Assembly: GCA_016705545.1 (NCBI GenBank)
Contig: JADIYA010000001.1
Span: 986,065 to 1,050,064, forward strand
Direction: 5' to 3'
Source of the DNA: Flavobacteriales bacterium
GTDB lineage: Bacteria; Bacteroidota; Bacteroidia; Flavobacteriales_F; PHOS-HE28
Length of the DNA: 64,000 bases
The notes under the pieces are model-generated. The model made no database searches. It had not been told where the DNA came from and was given only the letters and a program-made list of their open reading frames with translations. A program made the translations under genes and the position numbers. This document shows positions 28,170-36,359 of the stretch, piece by piece. Numbering within the stretch: the first letter of the stretch is position 1; the number at the start of each line of letters is the position of its first letter.

Positions 28170-29542
28170 GCCGCCGGCGGGGTTGGTGGGGCGCCGCCAC
28201 CTTGCTGACGATCGCCACGGCCCCTGCCGCGGCCGCGGCGGCGCCGCTCACTGCTGCCCGCGCCCTGTCCTTCGGGCCGAGGTCCGCCTTGAACTTGCTG
28301 CGGCTTCGGGCCTTGCTGCGGACGCGCCTCTTGCCTCGGCCGAGGGCCTCCTTGGGCTTGCTGCGGTCGAGGGCCTTGGTCGTTCCTGCGGCGCTCGCCT
28401 CCACGACCCTTTTCGCGGGACCGCCTGCCACCGCCCTTCATCTTGGTGTCGAAGCGCGTGAGCTCGTCCTGGCCCACCACGTTCTCGTAGTCGGGCTGCT
28501 TCACGGCCTCGACCGGCTCATCGGCCATGTTCAGGTCCACTTCGGGCTCGATGCCTTCTTTGTTCTGCGCGAGTATGCCGCGCACCACATCGATCGGGAA
28601 GCCCGCCATCACGAAGCCTTCGCCGGGCTTCTTGAAGCCGTACCACATCTTGCCGCTGAAGATGTCGGTCTTGATGTGCGCGCCCGTGCCTTGCTGGGTC
28701 TTGAGCTTGGCGTTCTGCGAGGGATAGCTCTTGATCGCCTCAATGTACATATCGAGCTCGTAATTGAGGCAGCACTTGAGCTTGCCGCATTGGCCGGCGA
28801 GCTTCTGCGGGTTCAGCGCCAGTTGCTGGTAGCGCGCGGCGCTGGTGGTGACGCTGCGGAAATCGGTGAGCCAGGTGCTGCAGCAGAGTTCACGGCCGCA
28901 GCTGCCGATGCCGCCCACGCGCCCGGTCTCTTGCCTTGCGCCGACCTGCTTCATCTCCAGGCGCACCTTGAAGCGGTCGGCCATGGTGCGCACGATGCCG
29001 CGGAAATCGATGCGCTCTTCGGCGGTGTAGTAGATGGTGGCCTTGGTGCCGTCACCCTGGTACTCCACATCGGTCACCTTCATGTCGAGCCGCGCCTCGC
29101 GCACCATCTGCCGCGCAGTGAGCATGGTCTCCTCCTCGAGCTTGCGGGCCTCGTGCCATCGGTCAATGTCCTCTTGCGTGCTCTTGCGCAGCACTTTGCG
29201 CAGCTCGTAGGTCTCCACCATCACATTGCGGCGGGCCATCTGCGCGCGCACCAATTCACCGGTGAGGCTTACCATGCCCACATCGAAGCCCGGCGCGGCG
29301 TCCACGGTGACCAGGTCGCCTGGCACGAGCTGCAGGCCGCTGGTGTTGCGGTAAAAGGCCTTATGCGTGTTCTTGAAGCGCACCTCCACGCCATCGAAGG
29401 CCGTTTGTCCGTGCGGCAGCGGCACGCCTGTGAGCCAGTCGAACACGCCCAGCTTGTTGCACCCGCTGGTGCTGCAATAGCCGTTGCTCTTGCACCCGGC
29501 CGGTTTGCCATCGGCGCCTGTCCCGCAATTCCCGCATGCCAT
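28166..29542 (-). CDS. ricT: RicT/YaaT-type PSP1 domain protein
   Basis: A 458-residue PSP1-domain protein. In Bacillus, RicT (YaaT) is part of an iron-sulphur complex that affects RNA processing; a role in Bacteroidota is inferred only. The N-terminus is Cys-rich (MACGNCGTGADGKPAGC, then SGCNKL), typical of the Bacteroidota form. The PSP1 core has GDLVTVDAAPGFDVGMVSLTGE, GRVGGIGSCGRELCCSTWL and AGQCGKLKCCLNYEL, with several conserved Cys. From about residue 370 the tail becomes Arg/Gly/Gln/Pro-rich (repeated GPRPQQ-like units, then GRGRGRGD), disordered and probably RNA-binding. The ATG at 29542 is chosen over one 28 codons upstream because a consensus -7 element ends five bases before it. 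Confidence 0.9.
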   Translation of the reverse strand: MACGNCGTGADGKPAGCKSNGYCSTSGCNKLGVFDWLTGVPLPHGQTAFDGVEVRFKNTHKAFYRNTSGLQLVPGDLVTVDAAPGFDVGMVSLTGELVRAQMARRNVMVETYELRKVLRKSTQEDIDRWHEARKLEEETMLTARQMVREARLDMKVTDVEYQGDGTKATIYYTAEERIDFRGIVRTMADRFKVRLEMKQVGARQETGRVGGIGSCGRELCCSTWLTDFRSVTTSAARYQQLALNPQKLAGQCGKLKCCLNYELDMYIEAIKSYPSQNAKLKTQQGTGAHIKTDIFSGKMWYGFKKPGEGFVMAGFPIDVVRGILAQNKEGIEPEVDLNMADEPVEAVKQPDYENVVGQDELTRFDTKMKGGGRRSREKGRGGERRRNDQGPRPQQAQGGPRPRQEARPQQGPKPQQVQGGPRPEGQGAGSSERRRRGRGRGRGDRQQGGGAPPTPPAA

Positions 29543-29547
29543 GGGGG

Positions 29548-29555
29548 CGAAGATA
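29548..29555 (-). promoter_or_regulatory. -7 element of ricT-gldH
   Basis: TATCTTCG on the minus strand matches TAnnTTYG; five bases separate it from the ricT ATG, predicting a near-leaderless mRNA. Confidence 0.55.
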
Positions 29556-29570
29556 GAGGGGTGCCGAAGG

Positions 29571-29622
29571 TTGGGGGGGGGCGGATTGGGTGGGGCCGGG
29601 CGGGCGCGGCCCGGGGGCCCGC
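29571..29622. repeat. G-tract-rich segment, potential G-quadruplex
   Basis: The plus strand has an unbroken run of G followed by several shorter G runs (GGG, GGGG, GGG, GGG and GGGGG) within about 50 bases, between holB and the ricT promoter. The spacing suits a G-quadruplex on the plus strand, and the transcribed minus-strand product would be C-rich. It is non-coding except for the end nearest holB. Confidence 0.5.
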
Positions 29623-29636
29623 TCAACCTCCAACCC

Positions 29637-30755
29637 TCAACCCTTCAGCATGGTCATCATCCGGTAGCTCACATCCATGAAGAGCACCTTGGGGTTGGCG
29701 TTGCGCTCGATGTGCGTGTGGGCGGTCTCGAGCTCTCGGCGGATGCCCTCGGCATTGCGCTCGTTGAGCAGCGTGCTGAAGCGCCCCACGAACTCGAGCT
29801 CCTGGCCGGTCACGCGCACCAGCGGAGCCGCTTTCATCCACTGCAGCGCGCATTGGCGCATGATGAAAAGGCCGTAGCGCATCAAGGCCTTCTGCCATTC
29901 GCGACCTGCTTTGGCGAAGCCCTCGCCCAATTCGGCGGCGTTGGCCACTTCGCGCTTATAGCAGGCGCGCAGCCAATCGCGGAAGAAGACGAAGTGCTCG
30001 GCCTCGCCCTTCTCGGCCATGTCAACCGCCTCCAGCAGGTCGCCCTCGCTGCGGTTGCCGATAGCCAGGGCCTCATCGGCGATGAGCTCGGGGAAGCGCT
30101 CGCGCAAGGCATCGGCGATCTCGGTCGGCTCCAGCGCGTTGATCTTCACCAACTGCGCGCGGCTCAGGATGGTGGCCATGAGCTGCTCGGGCTCGGTGGA
30201 TACCAGCAGGAAGAGCGTATTGGGCTCGGGTTCTTCCAGCACCTTCAGCAACTTGTTGGCGGCCTGGTGGTCCACTAGTTCGGGCAGCCAGACCAGGATC
30301 ACCTTGTGGCCACCGCGAAAGCTCCTCAGTGCGAGCTTCTGCTGGATCTCAGCCGCGATCTCCACGCCCATGCGCAACTGCTTGTTCTCGCTGTCGAGCC
30401 GATCGCGCCATCGATCAATGTCGATGTAAGGCTCGGCCTGCAGGGCTTCGCGCCAGTTCGCGGTGAAGTAGTCGCAGGTGTGCGGCTTCTTATCGAGGAA
30501 GGCGATCGGGAAGAAGAGGTGCAGGTCCGGATGAGCGAGCTTGGCCATCTGTTGGCACGAAGGACAGGCGCCGCAGGCATCGGCCAGCCCGCGTTGCTCG
30601 CACAACAGGTATTGCGCATAGGCTAGGGCAAGAGGCAGGTTGCCGCTCCCGCGCGGCCCAACGAAGAGCTGCGCATGCGGTACACGGCCCTCGCGGATGT
30701 TGCCGATCAGCTTCGCCTTCAATGCGGCGTGGCCGATGACCTTGGAAAAGAGCAT
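29637..30755 (-). CDS. holB: DNA polymerase III, delta-prime subunit
   Basis: The clamp-loader subunit that helps place the beta clamp on DNA. The 372-residue protein has the AAA+ fold: VIGHAALKAKLIGNIREG, a degenerate Walker A (GPRGSGN, with the Lys replaced, as expected for a subunit that does not hydrolyse ATP), and a four-Cys zinc module (Cys at CEQ, then ACGACPSC). LLKVLEEPEPNTLFLLVS and the sensor-like ILSRAQ follow. The ATG at 30755 is preferred to one six codons upstream because a -7-like element (CAACTTCG) ends four bases before it. It is divergent from pgk and upstream of ricT-gldH. Confidence 0.9.
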   Translation of the reverse strand: MLFSKVIGHAALKAKLIGNIREGRVPHAQLFVGPRGSGNLPLALAYAQYLLCEQRGLADACGACPSCQQMAKLAHPDLHLFFPIAFLDKKPHTCDYFTANWREALQAEPYIDIDRWRDRLDSENKQLRMGVEIAAEIQQKLALRSFRGGHKVILVWLPELVDHQAANKLLKVLEEPEPNTLFLLVSTEPEQLMATILSRAQLVKINALEPTEIADALRERFPELIADEALAIGNRSEGDLLEAVDMAEKGEAEHFVFFRDWLRACYKREVANAAELGEGFAKAGREWQKALMRYGLFIMRQCALQWMKAAPLVRVTGQELEFVGRFSTLLNERNAEGIRRELETAHTHIERNANPKVLFMDVSYRMMTMLKG

Positions 30756-30759
30756 GGGG

Positions 30760-30767
30760 CGAAGTTG
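30760..30767 (-). promoter_or_regulatory. Probable -7 element of holB
   Basis: CAACTTCG on the minus strand differs from TAnnTTYG in the first base and ends four bases before the ATG at 30755. Confidence 0.35.
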
Positions 30768-30816
30768 CTGCATAGTTGTCCAATCCCGGACTTCCAGCAG
30801 GCATCCGCCCGCTTAC

Positions 30817-30824
30817 GATATTCG
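30817..30824 (+). promoter_or_regulatory. Probable -7 element of pgk
   Basis: GATATTCG differs from TAnnTTYG in the first base and lies five bases before the ATG at 30830. It is divergent from the holB element about 50 bases away. Confidence 0.35.
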
Positions 30825-30829
30825 CGGCC

Positions 30830-32020
30830 ATGATCACAATGGATTCCTTTTCCTTCAGCGGCAAGAAAGCCTTGGTGCGCGTGGACCTCAACGTTCCGCA
30901 GGATGCCAACGGCAAGGTCACCGACGACACGCGCGCGCGGGCCATCATCCCCACGGTGAAGAAGATCATCGGCGACGGCGGCAGCGCGATCCTCATGAGC
31001 CATCTCGGCCGCCCGAAGGGCAAGGTGAATCCGGCAATGAGCCTGAAGCCCATCGCGGACCACTTGAGCAGCCTGCTCGGCCAGCCCGTGCTCATTGCAA
31101 CGGACTGCGTGGGGCCCGATGCCAGGGCGAAGTCCGCTGCGCTGAAGCCCGGGGAAGTGCTGGTGCTCGAGAACCTGCGCTTCCATCCGGAGGAGGAAGC
31201 GGGTGATGAGGCCTTCAGCAAGAGCCTGAGCGAGCTGGGCGATGTTTACGTGAACGACGCCTTCGGCACGGCCCACCGCGCGCATGCCAGCACCACCATC
31301 GTAGCGAAGTTCTTCCCGCAGGCCAAGCTCTTCGGCTACCTCATGCAAGCCGAGATCGACAGCGTGGGCAAGGTGCTCGGATCGCCCCAAAGACCCATGA
31401 CCGCCATCGTGGGCGGCAGCAAGGTGAGCAGCAAGATCGATGTGCTGCGGAACCTGATCGGCAGTTGCGATGAGCTGATCATCGGTGGCGGCATGGCCAA
31501 CACCTTCGTGAAGGCCATGGGCGGTAGCACGGGCGCCAGCCTAGTGGAAGAGGACCTGCTCGGGACCGCGCGCAGCATCGTCAAGGAAGCGGAAGCAAAG
31601 GGCGTGAAGCTGCACATCCCCGCCGATGCCGTGGTGGCCGATGCCTTTGCCGCCACGGCGAACATCGATCAGTGTGACTCGGATGCGGTCCCCGTCGGCT
31701 GGATGGCGCTCGACATCGGTCCGAAGAGCATTGAAACGTTCCGCGCATCCATCCTGCGCAGCAAGACGCTCCTTTGGAACGGCCCCATGGGCGTGTTCGA
31801 GATGGAACCCTTCCAACAAGGCACCATCGCTATTGCGCAAGCGGTTGCCGAAGCCACTAGCCATGGCGCGTTCTCCCTCGTGGGCGGCGGCGACAGCGTG
31901 GCGGCGGTGAACCAATTCGGCCTTGCCGACAGGATCAGCTACGTGAGCACCGGCGGCGGCGCCATGCTGGAGTACCTCGAAGGGAAAGCGCTGCCGGGAA
32001 TCAAGGCCGTCCTCGGCTAA
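30830..32020 (+). CDS. pgk: Phosphoglycerate kinase
   Basis: Transfers the acyl phosphate of 1,3-bisphosphoglycerate to ADP in glycolysis. The 396-residue protein has the usual length and motifs: KALVRVDLNVPQDANG, SHLGRPKG (substrate-binding His and Arg), NDAFGTAHRAHAST, GGSKVSSKI, and the nucleotide-binding GGGDSVAAV with the final STGGGAMLEYLEGK. The ATG at 30830 was chosen (a second at 30839 is possible) because the family N-terminus begins close to here and a -7-like element is just upstream. The TAA stop overlaps the TAG of the convergent CvpA gene. Confidence 0.97.
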   Translation: MITMDSFSFSGKKALVRVDLNVPQDANGKVTDDTRARAIIPTVKKIIGDGGSAILMSHLGRPKGKVNPAMSLKPIADHLSSLLGQPVLIATDCVGPDARAKSAALKPGEVLVLENLRFHPEEEAGDEAFSKSLSELGDVYVNDAFGTAHRAHASTTIVAKFFPQAKLFGYLMQAEIDSVGKVLGSPQRPMTAIVGGSKVSSKIDVLRNLIGSCDELIIGGGMANTFVKAMGGSTGASLVEEDLLGTARSIVKEAEAKGVKLHIPADAVVADAFAATANIDQCDSDAVPVGWMALDIGPKSIETFRASILRSKTLLWNGPMGVFEMEPFQQGTIAIAQAVAEATSHGAFSLVGGGDSVAAVNQFGLADRISYVSTGGGAMLEYLEGKALPGIKAVLG

Positions 32021-32529
32021 CGCTCGACACCGCGCTCCACTTCTTCCTTCAACTCCTCCATCCACTTGGTCTCCTTGAGCTTCGGGATCACGAAGGGCGC
32101 GAGGATCATCAGCGGGGCATGCAGTCGAGACTGTTCGCGCACCTCTGCAGGAGGGAACGCACCGCCGCTGAACCCGTGCAGCAGATTCAACGCGATGCTG
32201 AGCGTGAATGTCGAGCGCAGCACTCCGAAGGCAATGCCCGCTAGCTTGTTCGGGATGCTCAGAGAGGCCAGGTCGATGGCTTTGGTAAGCAGATGGCCGA
32301 GCAGCACCACCAGCGCCAGCACCAGGCCGAACGTGATCAGAAAGGCGGTAGCCGCGCCCTTCAGTTCCAGGTCCAGCGCCTCGATCACGCGGTCGCTCAG
32401 GTGGATGCCCGCCCAGATGCCGAGCACCAGGCCAACAAGCGAGGCCAGTTCGATGATGAAGCCGCGCCGAAAGCCTTTCCAGGCCGAAGCGCCCAGAAGG
32501 ATTAGGATGAGGATGTCGAGCCAGTCCAT
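32017..32529 (-). CDS. CvpA-family inner membrane protein
   Basis: A 170-residue membrane protein. Four hydrophobic segments are visible: MDWLDILILILLGASAWKGF, ELASLVGLVLGIWAGIHL, AFLITFGLVLALVVLLGHLL and a weaker GIAFGVLRSTFTLSIALNLL. The GFRRGFIIELASLVG stretch between the first two is the CvpA signature. CvpA was named for colicin V production in E. coli; its general role is linked to envelope homeostasis. The charged C-terminus (EELKEEVERGVER) is cytoplasmic or helical. The stop codon overlaps the stop of pgk on the other strand (CTAA at 32017-32020). Confidence 0.87.
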   Translation of the reverse strand: MDWLDILILILLGASAWKGFRRGFIIELASLVGLVLGIWAGIHLSDRVIEALDLELKGAATAFLITFGLVLALVVLLGHLLTKAIDLASLSIPNKLAGIAFGVLRSTFTLSIALNLLHGFSGGAFPPAEVREQSRLHAPLMILAPFVIPKLKETKWMEELKEEVERGVER

Positions 32530-32574
32530 GAGGGCGTGAAGATGCTGCCCTCAGACCTTTGCTCGTACGCGCAG

Positions 32575-32582
32575 CATCTTCG
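32575..32582 (+). promoter_or_regulatory. Probable -7 element of a small conserved gene
   Basis: CATCTTCG differs from TAnnTTYG in the first base and lies seven bases before the ATG at 32590. The divergent CvpA gene begins only about 60 bases away. Confidence 0.35.
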
Positions 32583-32589
32583 TCGCCCC

Positions 32590-32925
32590 ATGGACCTCAC
32601 CTTCGAGAAACGCTGGCGCGATTTGGTGGCCTCCCTCTCCAAGCGGTTCGATGCGGGCACGCTTGACCTCAACGCCATCATCTTCCTCATCGGCGTGCAG
32701 GAGCTGGGGCAGCATGCGCGCGAGTTCAAGAAGGACGAGAAGGTGGCCTTGATGCATATCGGCATCTGCGTGCTGCTGCTGCCCTATGGGTATTACCGCG
32801 AACTGGGGCGCGATGCCGATGGCTGGCCCCATTTCGACCGCGTGCAGGAATTGCCTGCGCTCGGTGCCGAAGAACAGGAACGATTGATGAAGGAGGCCGT
32901 GCTGGCCTATTTCGAGAAGGGCTAG
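32590..32925 (+). CDS. Small conserved hypothetical protein
   Basis: A 111-residue soluble protein without signal peptide. It starts MDLTFEKRWRDLVASLSKRF and contains LNAIIFLIGVQELGQ and MHIGICVLLLPYGYYRELGRD, mostly helical with two hydrophobic helices. I associate this sequence type with uncharacterised Bacteroidota proteins but can name no family. The frame also opens at 32536, but that stretch overlaps the promoter region of the divergent CvpA gene and does not look coding. The gene ends three bases before a convergent lipoprotein gene. Confidence 0.75.
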   Translation: MDLTFEKRWRDLVASLSKRFDAGTLDLNAIIFLIGVQELGQHAREFKKDEKVALMHIGICVLLLPYGYYRELGRDADGWPHFDRVQELPALGAEEQERLMKEAVLAYFEKG

Positions 32926-32928
32926 GCC

Positions 32929-33321
32929 TTACTCGACAGGGAGCAGCGTGATGACCTCCCGGTTGTCCTGCTCCTCTTCAATCTTGATGATGCCCTCACC
33001 CACGAGGGTATCCCACGTGCAGATGATGTCGAGCACCGCGAAGCCGCTCTGGCCCTTCTTGTAGAACTCCGTATAATCGAATACCACCAGGCCACCGCCA
33101 TCCGTGGTCCCTTCCTTATCGAGGCGAGTGGGGTCGCCTAGCGGATAGGCAGGGTCGGCATAGAGTTTCACCAGCGCATCGGGAACCACCGTGCCGTCCT
33201 CAAGTTGCACCGTGATCAAAGCCTTGGTGGGCTTCTGCTTGTTGCACGCGGGCAGCGCGATCACGAAGAGGGCCAGCGCCATCGCGCCGGTAAGTGCGCG
33301 GAAGGGGTTGAACTTGGTCAT
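32929..33321 (-). CDS. Hypothetical lipoprotein
   Basis: A 130-residue lipoprotein: signal MTKFNPFRALTGAMALALF, lipobox VIALPAC followed by NKQKPTK. The mature domain (ITVQLEDGTVVPDALVKLY) reads like a carboxypeptidase-regulatory or CNA-B-like beta-sandwich, a short single-domain fold common among Bacteroidota lipoproteins. No function can be given. A perfect -7 element (TACATTTG, 33356-33363) lies 34 bases upstream of its ATG and overlaps the start codon of the divergent cyclophilin gene. Confidence 0.78.
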   Translation of the reverse strand: MTKFNPFRALTGAMALALFVIALPACNKQKPTKALITVQLEDGTVVPDALVKLYADPAYPLGDPTRLDKEGTTDGGGLVVFDYTEFYKKGQSGFAVLDIICTWDTLVGEGIIKIEEEQDNREVITLLPVE

Positions 33322-33326
33322 TGGTC

Positions 33327-33334
33327 TACTTTTG
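33327..33334 (+). promoter_or_regulatory. -7 element of the cyclophilin-pheS unit
   Basis: TACTTTTG matches TAnnTTTG exactly and lies 17 bases before the ATG at 33352. It points towards, and sits within 30 bases of, the opposing element at 33356-33363. Confidence 0.6.
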
Positions 33335-33351
33335 AGCGCTTCGAGAAGCGG

Positions 33352-34062
33352 ATGTCAAATGTAAGGCGATGGCCCCGACAGTGGCGGCAAGCAATCCTGG
33401 CCGTTTCATGCGCATGGGCCTGCCTTGGGACGCATGCCCAAGCCCCGGCGGTGCCTGTGCGGCCCTTGGTGGAGGTGCGCACCACCATGGGCAACATGAT
33501 CGTGGCCCTGTATAACGAGACCCCGATGCACCGGGACAACTTCCTCAAACTGGCCCGCGCCGGGGCCTACGACAGCCTACTCGTCCACCGGGTGATCACA
33601 GGATTCATGGCCCAGAGCGGCGACCCCGACAGCAAGCGCGCCACGCCCAGCGCTCAGCTCGGGCAAGGCGGCCCTGGATACACCCTTCCGGCCGAGATTG
33701 ACGGTCGTTTCATCCACAAGCACGGAGCCTTGGCGGCGGCCCGCTTGCCCGACGATGTGAACCCGGAGCGGCGCAGCAGCGGGAGCCAATTCTACCTGGT
33801 GCAAGGGCGCACCCAGAACCCCGAAGACCTGGACCGCGCCATGCAGCGCAACGCCCGATACGGCACACCGGTGAGCTACTCGGCTGAGCAGCGGAGCATG
33901 TATGCCACGCAGGGCGGCGCACCGCATCTCGATGGCGCCTACACCGTCTTTGGTGAAGTGGTCGAGGGCCTCGAGGTGCTCGATGCCATCTGCAACGCGC
34001 TCTGCGATGGACAGGACCGACCATTGAAGGACATCCGCATCTTCGTGCGCCTATTGCCATGA
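33352..34062 (+). CDS. Secreted cyclophilin-type peptidyl-prolyl isomerase
   Basis: Catalyses cis-trans isomerisation of prolyl bonds, here in the periplasm. The 236-residue protein has a signal-like segment (AILAVSCAWACLGTHAQA). The cyclophilin core has VHRVITGFMAQSGD (catalytic Arg, Phe and Gln positions intact), SGSQFYLVQG and YTVFGEVVEGLEVLDAI. An insertion of about 40 residues before FGEV (NPEDLDRAMQRNAR) is usual for the Bacteroidota form. The ATG at 33352 was chosen because a perfect -7 element lies 17 bases upstream; a longer frame from 33205 would run through the divergent lipoprotein gene. The stop overlaps the pheS ATG by four bases. Confidence 0.92.
   Translation: MSNVRRWPRQWRQAILAVSCAWACLGTHAQAPAVPVRPLVEVRTTMGNMIVALYNETPMHRDNFLKLARAGAYDSLLVHRVITGFMAQSGDPDSKRATPSAQLGQGGPGYTLPAEIDGRFIHKHGALAAARLPDDVNPERRSSGSQFYLVQGRTQNPEDLDRAMQRNARYGTPVSYSAEQRSMYATQGGAPHLDGAYTVFGEVVEGLEVLDAICNALCDGQDRPLKDIRIFVRLLP
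33356..33363 (-). promoter_or_regulatory. -7 element of the lipoprotein gene
   Basis: TACATTTG on the minus strand is a perfect consensus, 34 bases upstream of the ATG at 33321. It overlaps the first codons of the cyclophilin gene on the plus strand. Confidence 0.6.
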
Positions 34063-35096
34063 GCCTGCTCGACCGCATCGCCTCGCTCGAAGAGGAACTG
34101 GCCAAAGCCGAAGCCCGCACTGCTGACGAGGCGGAGCGTTTCCGCGTGGCCATGCTGGGCCGCAACGGCGCCGTTACTGAGCTTTTCGAAGCCTTCAAGC
34201 AAGTGGCCGGGGATGAGAAGCGCGCCCTCGGCCAGCGCATGAACCAGCTGAAGCAGAAGGCGCAGGCGCGCTGGGAGGAGCTGAAGGCCGGCGTGAATGG
34301 GAAAGAGGAAATGACCGCTTCGGTCATTGACAGCTCTTCACCGGCGCTCATCGAGCCTACGGGCTCGCTGCATCCCATCACCCTCATCCGACAGCGGATC
34401 ATCGATGTGTTCGCGCGCATCGGCTTTACCGTGAGCCAGGGTCCTGAGGTGGAGGACGACCATCACAACTTCACCGCGCTCAACTTCCCGCCCGACCACC
34501 CAGCGCGCGACATGCAGGATACCTTCTTCGTTGAGGGTCCTGGCGGTTTCGCCTTGCGCACCCACACCAGCAGCGTGCAGGTGCGCGTGATGGAAGGCCA
34601 GAAGCCCCCGATCCGAACGATCTCGCCCGGACGCGTCTATCGCAATGAGGCCATCAGCGCGCGCGCGCATTGCATGTTCCATCAGGTCGAAGCGCTTTAT
34701 GTGGATGAAGGCGTGAGCTTCGCGGAACTGAAAGGCACGCTCGACTACTTCGCCAAGAGCCTCTTCGGCCCCGAGGTGAGCATCCGTTTGCGTCCGAGTT
34801 ATTTCCCATTCACCGAACCGAGCGCCGAGGTGGACATGAGCTGCACGATCTGCGGCGGCCCCGGCTGCAACGTGTGCAAGCACAGCGGATGGGTGGAGAT
34901 CATGGGCTGCGGCATGGTGGATCCCGCCGTGCTCGCGAATTGCGGCATCGACCCTGAGGTGTATTCCGGCTTCGCATTGGGCATGGGCGTGGAGCGCATC
35001 GCGCAGCTCATCTACCGCGTGCCCGATCTTCGGCTCTACTGGGAGAACGATGTGCGCTTCCTCGATCAGTTCACTTCTGCGCACCTGCGCTCCTGA
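34059..35096 (+). CDS. pheS: Phenylalanyl-tRNA synthetase, alpha subunit
   Basis: The catalytic subunit of the alpha2-beta2 class II synthetase that charges tRNA-Phe. The 345-residue protein has an N-terminal coiled-coil region (about 1-90) and the class II core: motif 1 HPITLIRQRIIDVFARIGF, GPEVEDDHHNFTALNFP, motif 2 TISPGRVYRNE with the following MFHQVEALYVDEGV, and motif 3 ALGMGVERIAQLIY. A Cys cluster (CTICGGPGCNVC) is typical of this family. It overlaps the cyclophilin gene by four bases and is 12 bases upstream of a FAD reductase. The beta subunit gene pheT is not in the window. Confidence 0.97.
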   Translation: MSLLDRIASLEEELAKAEARTADEAERFRVAMLGRNGAVTELFEAFKQVAGDEKRALGQRMNQLKQKAQARWEELKAGVNGKEEMTASVIDSSSPALIEPTGSLHPITLIRQRIIDVFARIGFTVSQGPEVEDDHHNFTALNFPPDHPARDMQDTFFVEGPGGFALRTHTSSVQVRVMEGQKPPIRTISPGRVYRNEAISARAHCMFHQVEALYVDEGVSFAELKGTLDYFAKSLFGPEVSIRLRPSYFPFTEPSAEVDMSCTICGGPGCNVCKHSGWVEIMGCGMVDPAVLANCGIDPEVYSGFALGMGVERIAQLIYRVPDLRLYWENDVRFLDQFTSAHLRS

Positions 35097-35108
35097 TACG
35101 CGCTGCTG

Positions 35109-36359
35109 ATGCATGCTGATGTGTGCATCTTAGGCGGTGGCCCTGGCGGCTGTTCCGCTGCGCTGCAACTCGCGAAGCAGGGAATCGGAGCCGTACTTGT
35201 CGAGAAGGCCCGCTTCCCTCGTGACAAGGTGTGCGGCGATGCGCTCAGCGGCAAAGTGATGCGCGTCCTTGAGCGGCTCGATGCCGAACTGGCCATCAGC
35301 GTGAAGCGCGATGCCCGTGCCTTGCCCAGCTGGGGCGTCATCTTCGTGGCGCCCAGCGGACGAGCGTTGCGCGTGCCTTTCTCACGTCATACCGGAGAGG
35401 GCGAAGCTCCAGGCGCGATCATGCCGCGCCTCGACTTCGACGACTTGCTTTTCCAGCGCGTGAAGCGAGCGGAAGGCATCACACTTGTCGAAGGCTCCAC
35501 TGCAAGGACCTTCGAGCGCAACGATGGCGGCTGGTCCATCGGCCTCGAGCAGGATGGCCGACACCTGGAACTCGGAACGCGGATCATCATCGATGCCAGC
35601 GGGGCGAATTCGCTTTTCGCCCGCCATGTCGCGGGCTTACCGATGGAACCGCGACATCATGCGGCTGGCGTTCGCGCCTACTTCAATGGTGTGAAAGGGT
35701 TGGATCGCGAAGGATTCATTGAGCTGCTCTTCCTCAAGGACCTCCTGCCCGGCTACCTCTGGGTATTCCCATTGCCAGGAGGCAGAGCGAACGTGGGCCT
35801 CGGCCTCCGGAGCGATGTGGTGCGGCACCGGAAGGCAGACCTGAAGAAGCTGCTGCTCGAACTGATCTCGTCGCATCCGCAGCTGAAGGACCGCTTCGCG
35901 TCGGCTTCGATCGAAGGCGCGGTGCATGGCATGGGACTGCCATTGGCGAGCAAGCGCCGCCGCATCAGCGGTGATGGCTACCTGCTCGTGGGCGACGCTG
36001 CGCACTTGATCGATCCCTTCACCGGCGAGGGCATCAGCCATGCGATGATCAGCGGTGCGCACGCGGCCGATGTGGCGACTGAGGCCTTGGCTGCTTCCGA
36101 TGCCAGCGCGGCCGGTCTCCGCGCCTACGACCAGCGCGTTTGGAAACGGCTCGGCAAGGAACTCGCGATCAGCACCCGCTTGCAGCAGCTGGCGCATAAG
36201 GCCTGGCTCTTCGATTTCGTGGTGGACCGCGCGAACAGGAACCCTGCGCTCGCCGACACCATCAGCAGCATGTTCACGGACATGGACCTGCGCGAGCGCC
36301 TGAAGCGGCCCGGTTTCTACATGGATCTGCTGCTGGGGCGTGCGTCAAGGAGCGCTTGA
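35109..36359 (+). CDS. FAD-dependent geranylgeranyl reductase-family oxidoreductase
   Basis: A 416-residue flavoprotein of the geranylgeranyl reductase/UbiH-like group, which reduces isoprenoid double bonds or oxidises related lipids; the substrate here is unknown. The N-terminal dinucleotide-binding motif is ILGGGPGGCSAALQLA, and EKARFPRDKVCGDALSG is the family signature around the FAD. The second FAD motif is GYLLVGDAAHLIDPFTGEGI. The C-terminal part is helical and lacks membrane segments. It follows pheS by 12 bases and is likely in the same transcript. Its TGA stop abuts the TGA of the convergent methyltransferase gene (TGATCA). Confidence 0.88.
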   Translation: MHADVCILGGGPGGCSAALQLAKQGIGAVLVEKARFPRDKVCGDALSGKVMRVLERLDAELAISVKRDARALPSWGVIFVAPSGRALRVPFSRHTGEGEAPGAIMPRLDFDDLLFQRVKRAEGITLVEGSTARTFERNDGGWSIGLEQDGRHLELGTRIIIDASGANSLFARHVAGLPMEPRHHAAGVRAYFNGVKGLDREGFIELLFLKDLLPGYLWVFPLPGGRANVGLGLRSDVVRHRKADLKKLLLELISSHPQLKDRFASASIEGAVHGMGLPLASKRRRISGDGYLLVGDAAHLIDPFTGEGISHAMISGAHAADVATEALAASDASAAGLRAYDQRVWKRLGKELAISTRLQQLAHKAWLFDFVVDRANRNPALADTISSMFTDMDLRERLKRPGFYMDLLLGRASRSA

